Both the position numbers and the translations under genes were made by a program. A stretch of DNA of 5,849 bases from Thiohalocapsa sp. (lineage in GTDB: Bacteria; Pseudomonadota; Gammaproteobacteria; Chromatiales; Chromatiaceae): the NCBI RefSeq assembly GCF_019695415.1, contig NZ_JAIFKJ010000317.1, forward strand, positions 1 to 5,849, written 5' to 3'. Below the pieces are notes generated by a model. The model made no database searches and was not told the DNA's origin. It worked only from the letters and a program-made list of their open reading frames with translations. This document shows, in pieces, positions 5,296 to 5,849 of this stretch; position 1 is the first letter of the stretch; each line of letters opens with the position of its first letter.

Positions 5296-5775
5296 ATGAC
5301 CAGGAAAGACCAGATCCCTGTCGTCCACAGCCAGTCCACCCTCGCTGCCGCAGCCGCGGTAGCGGCGCTTATGGCCGCGCTGATGGCCATAGGCTGCTCC
5401 GGCGCCGGCGAGGATGTGCGCGTGACGCTCTGCAAGGACATCGTCGCTGTAAGCACGGGCGGAAGCCCAGTGTTCGAGGCGGCGGACGTCCGCACAAGCG
5501 GCTATCAGGGGGCCGAGGTAAGGCTCGCCTATCAGGTCGGCGACAGGCCCGGCCGCGCCACCTGCTTCTACGCCCACAACGCGGTGGAGGACACTGCGGA
5601 TCAGCTGGCGAACCCGCTCAACGCCTATGCCACCTCGCCAGAACGAGTCATCATCGCTGGCGAGACACTGAGCCGCCCAGCGCTGGCGGAGGCAGTCAAG
5701 CAGGCCATGCTGAAGCAGGGCCGGCAATTCATCGAAGAGGCCAGCGACATGGCGCGCAAGGCCGTTTCGCAGTAA
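5296..5775 (+). CDS. Small predicted lipoprotein, unrecognised family
   Basis: The 159-residue product starts MTRKDQ, then a hydrophobic stretch (about 15-33, rich in Ala and Leu) ending in MAIGC, with C34 as the likely lipidated residue. This fits a type II signal peptide, although Ala rather than Leu at -3 is not ideal; if the lipobox fails it would be a secreted or membrane-anchored periplasmic protein. The mature part has two more cysteines, C46 and C90, that could form a disulfide, a beta-rich middle (55-95) and a helical C-terminus (125-157). I recognise no domain. ATG 5296 is chosen because GGAGAG lies eight bases upstream and the signal peptide begins there; an in-frame extension to 5221 would put 25 unlikely residues before it. 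It is divergent from telA across 190 bases, so a shared envelope-stress setting is possible but not shown. Confidence 0.75.
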   Translation: MTRKDQIPVVHSQSTLAAAAAVAALMAALMAIGCSGAGEDVRVTLCKDIVAVSTGGSPVFEAADVRTSGYQGAEVRLAYQVGDRPGRATCFYAHNAVEDTADQLANPLNAYATSPERVIIAGETLSRPALAEAVKQAMLKQGRQFIEEASDMARKAVSQ

Positions 5776-5779
5776 CCCA

Positions 5780-5795
5780 AGGGTCCGGGAACCCT
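5780..5795 (+). other. Small hairpin after the lipoprotein gene
   Basis: AGGGT (5780-5784) and ACCCT (5791-5795) pair around a six-base loop, five bases after the stop codon. No T-run follows, so termination is doubtful and read-through into the next gene is possible. Confidence 0.25.
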
Positions 5796-5836
5796 CGCAC
5801 CGCAAACACAAACTAACCATTGACCAATCGGAGTCT

Positions 5837-5849
5837 ATGCGGCGCCCAA
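5837..5849 (+). CDS. Probable start of a gene cut by the window edge
   Basis: ATG 5837 opens MRRP before the window ends. CGGAG (5829-5833) lies upstream with only three bases of spacing, rather tight. It follows the lipoprotein gene by 61 bases on the same strand. Too little is visible to say what it encodes. Confidence 0.3.

Noticed and set aside
3957..5816. Open frame of 619 codons on the plus strand opposite telA
   Set aside because: It runs antisense through telA, and out of frame through the lipoprotein gene; long stop-free antisense frames are expected in high-GC genes.
1..5849. tRNA, rRNA, CRISPR arrays and transposase genes
   Set aside because: No cloverleaf, rRNA-like segment, regularly spaced repeats or transposase motifs were seen on either strand.

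Overview
The window reads as GC-rich chromosomal DNA of a proteobacterium, most likely a gammaproteobacterium. The basis is the strongly G/C-biased third codon positions and a dihydrolipoyl dehydrogenase that, from memory of the family, matches the E. coli type nearly end to end. I cannot name the genus.

Layout from left to right. Positions 1-529 hold the edge copy of a short repeat, then about 430 bases with coding-like base composition but no intact, recognisable gene (a possible frame-disrupted remnant). At 530-1129 (+) lies an AhpD/carboxymuconolactone-decarboxylase-like protein with the complete E-x11-C-x2-C-x3-H redox motif. Positions 1130-1384 have no gene and are packed with hairpins: a good intrinsic terminator, a second copy of the edge repeat, and a perfect 12-base inverted repeat. 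A VapB/VapC-type toxin-antitoxin pair follows (1385-2163, +, sharing ATGA); its antitoxin has an unusual Gly/Ser-rich tail. Next is lpd (2259-3692, +), a complete dihydrolipoyl dehydrogenase whose stop codon lies in the first unit of a heptamer tandem repeat. The convergent gap 3693-3944 holds the heptamer array, a promoter-like pair and a 17-codon ORF with a strong Shine-Dalgarno. A TelA-family gene lies on the minus strand (3945-5105). A small predicted lipoprotein (5296-5775, +) is divergent from it. A probable start of another + gene lies at the right edge (5837).

How the genes may work together: Lpd normally serves 2-oxoacid dehydrogenase complexes, but no E1 or E2 gene is in view. In Mycobacterium tuberculosis, AhpD draws electrons from Lpd through a lipoylated E2. 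A CxxC AhpD-like protein 1.1 kb upstream of lpd on the same strand therefore suggests a possible peroxide or thiol-redox link; this is inference. The toxin-antitoxin pair sits between them and has its own overlapping start/stop arrangement, so it may be an insertion. The telA/lipoprotein pair looks like a separate envelope- or stress-related unit.

No large new multi-gene system is evident. The most unusual parts are the covarying GGA-loop hairpin repeat (14-52 and 1244-1282), the structured segment around its second copy, the antitoxin tail, and the orphan mini-ORF between lpd and telA.
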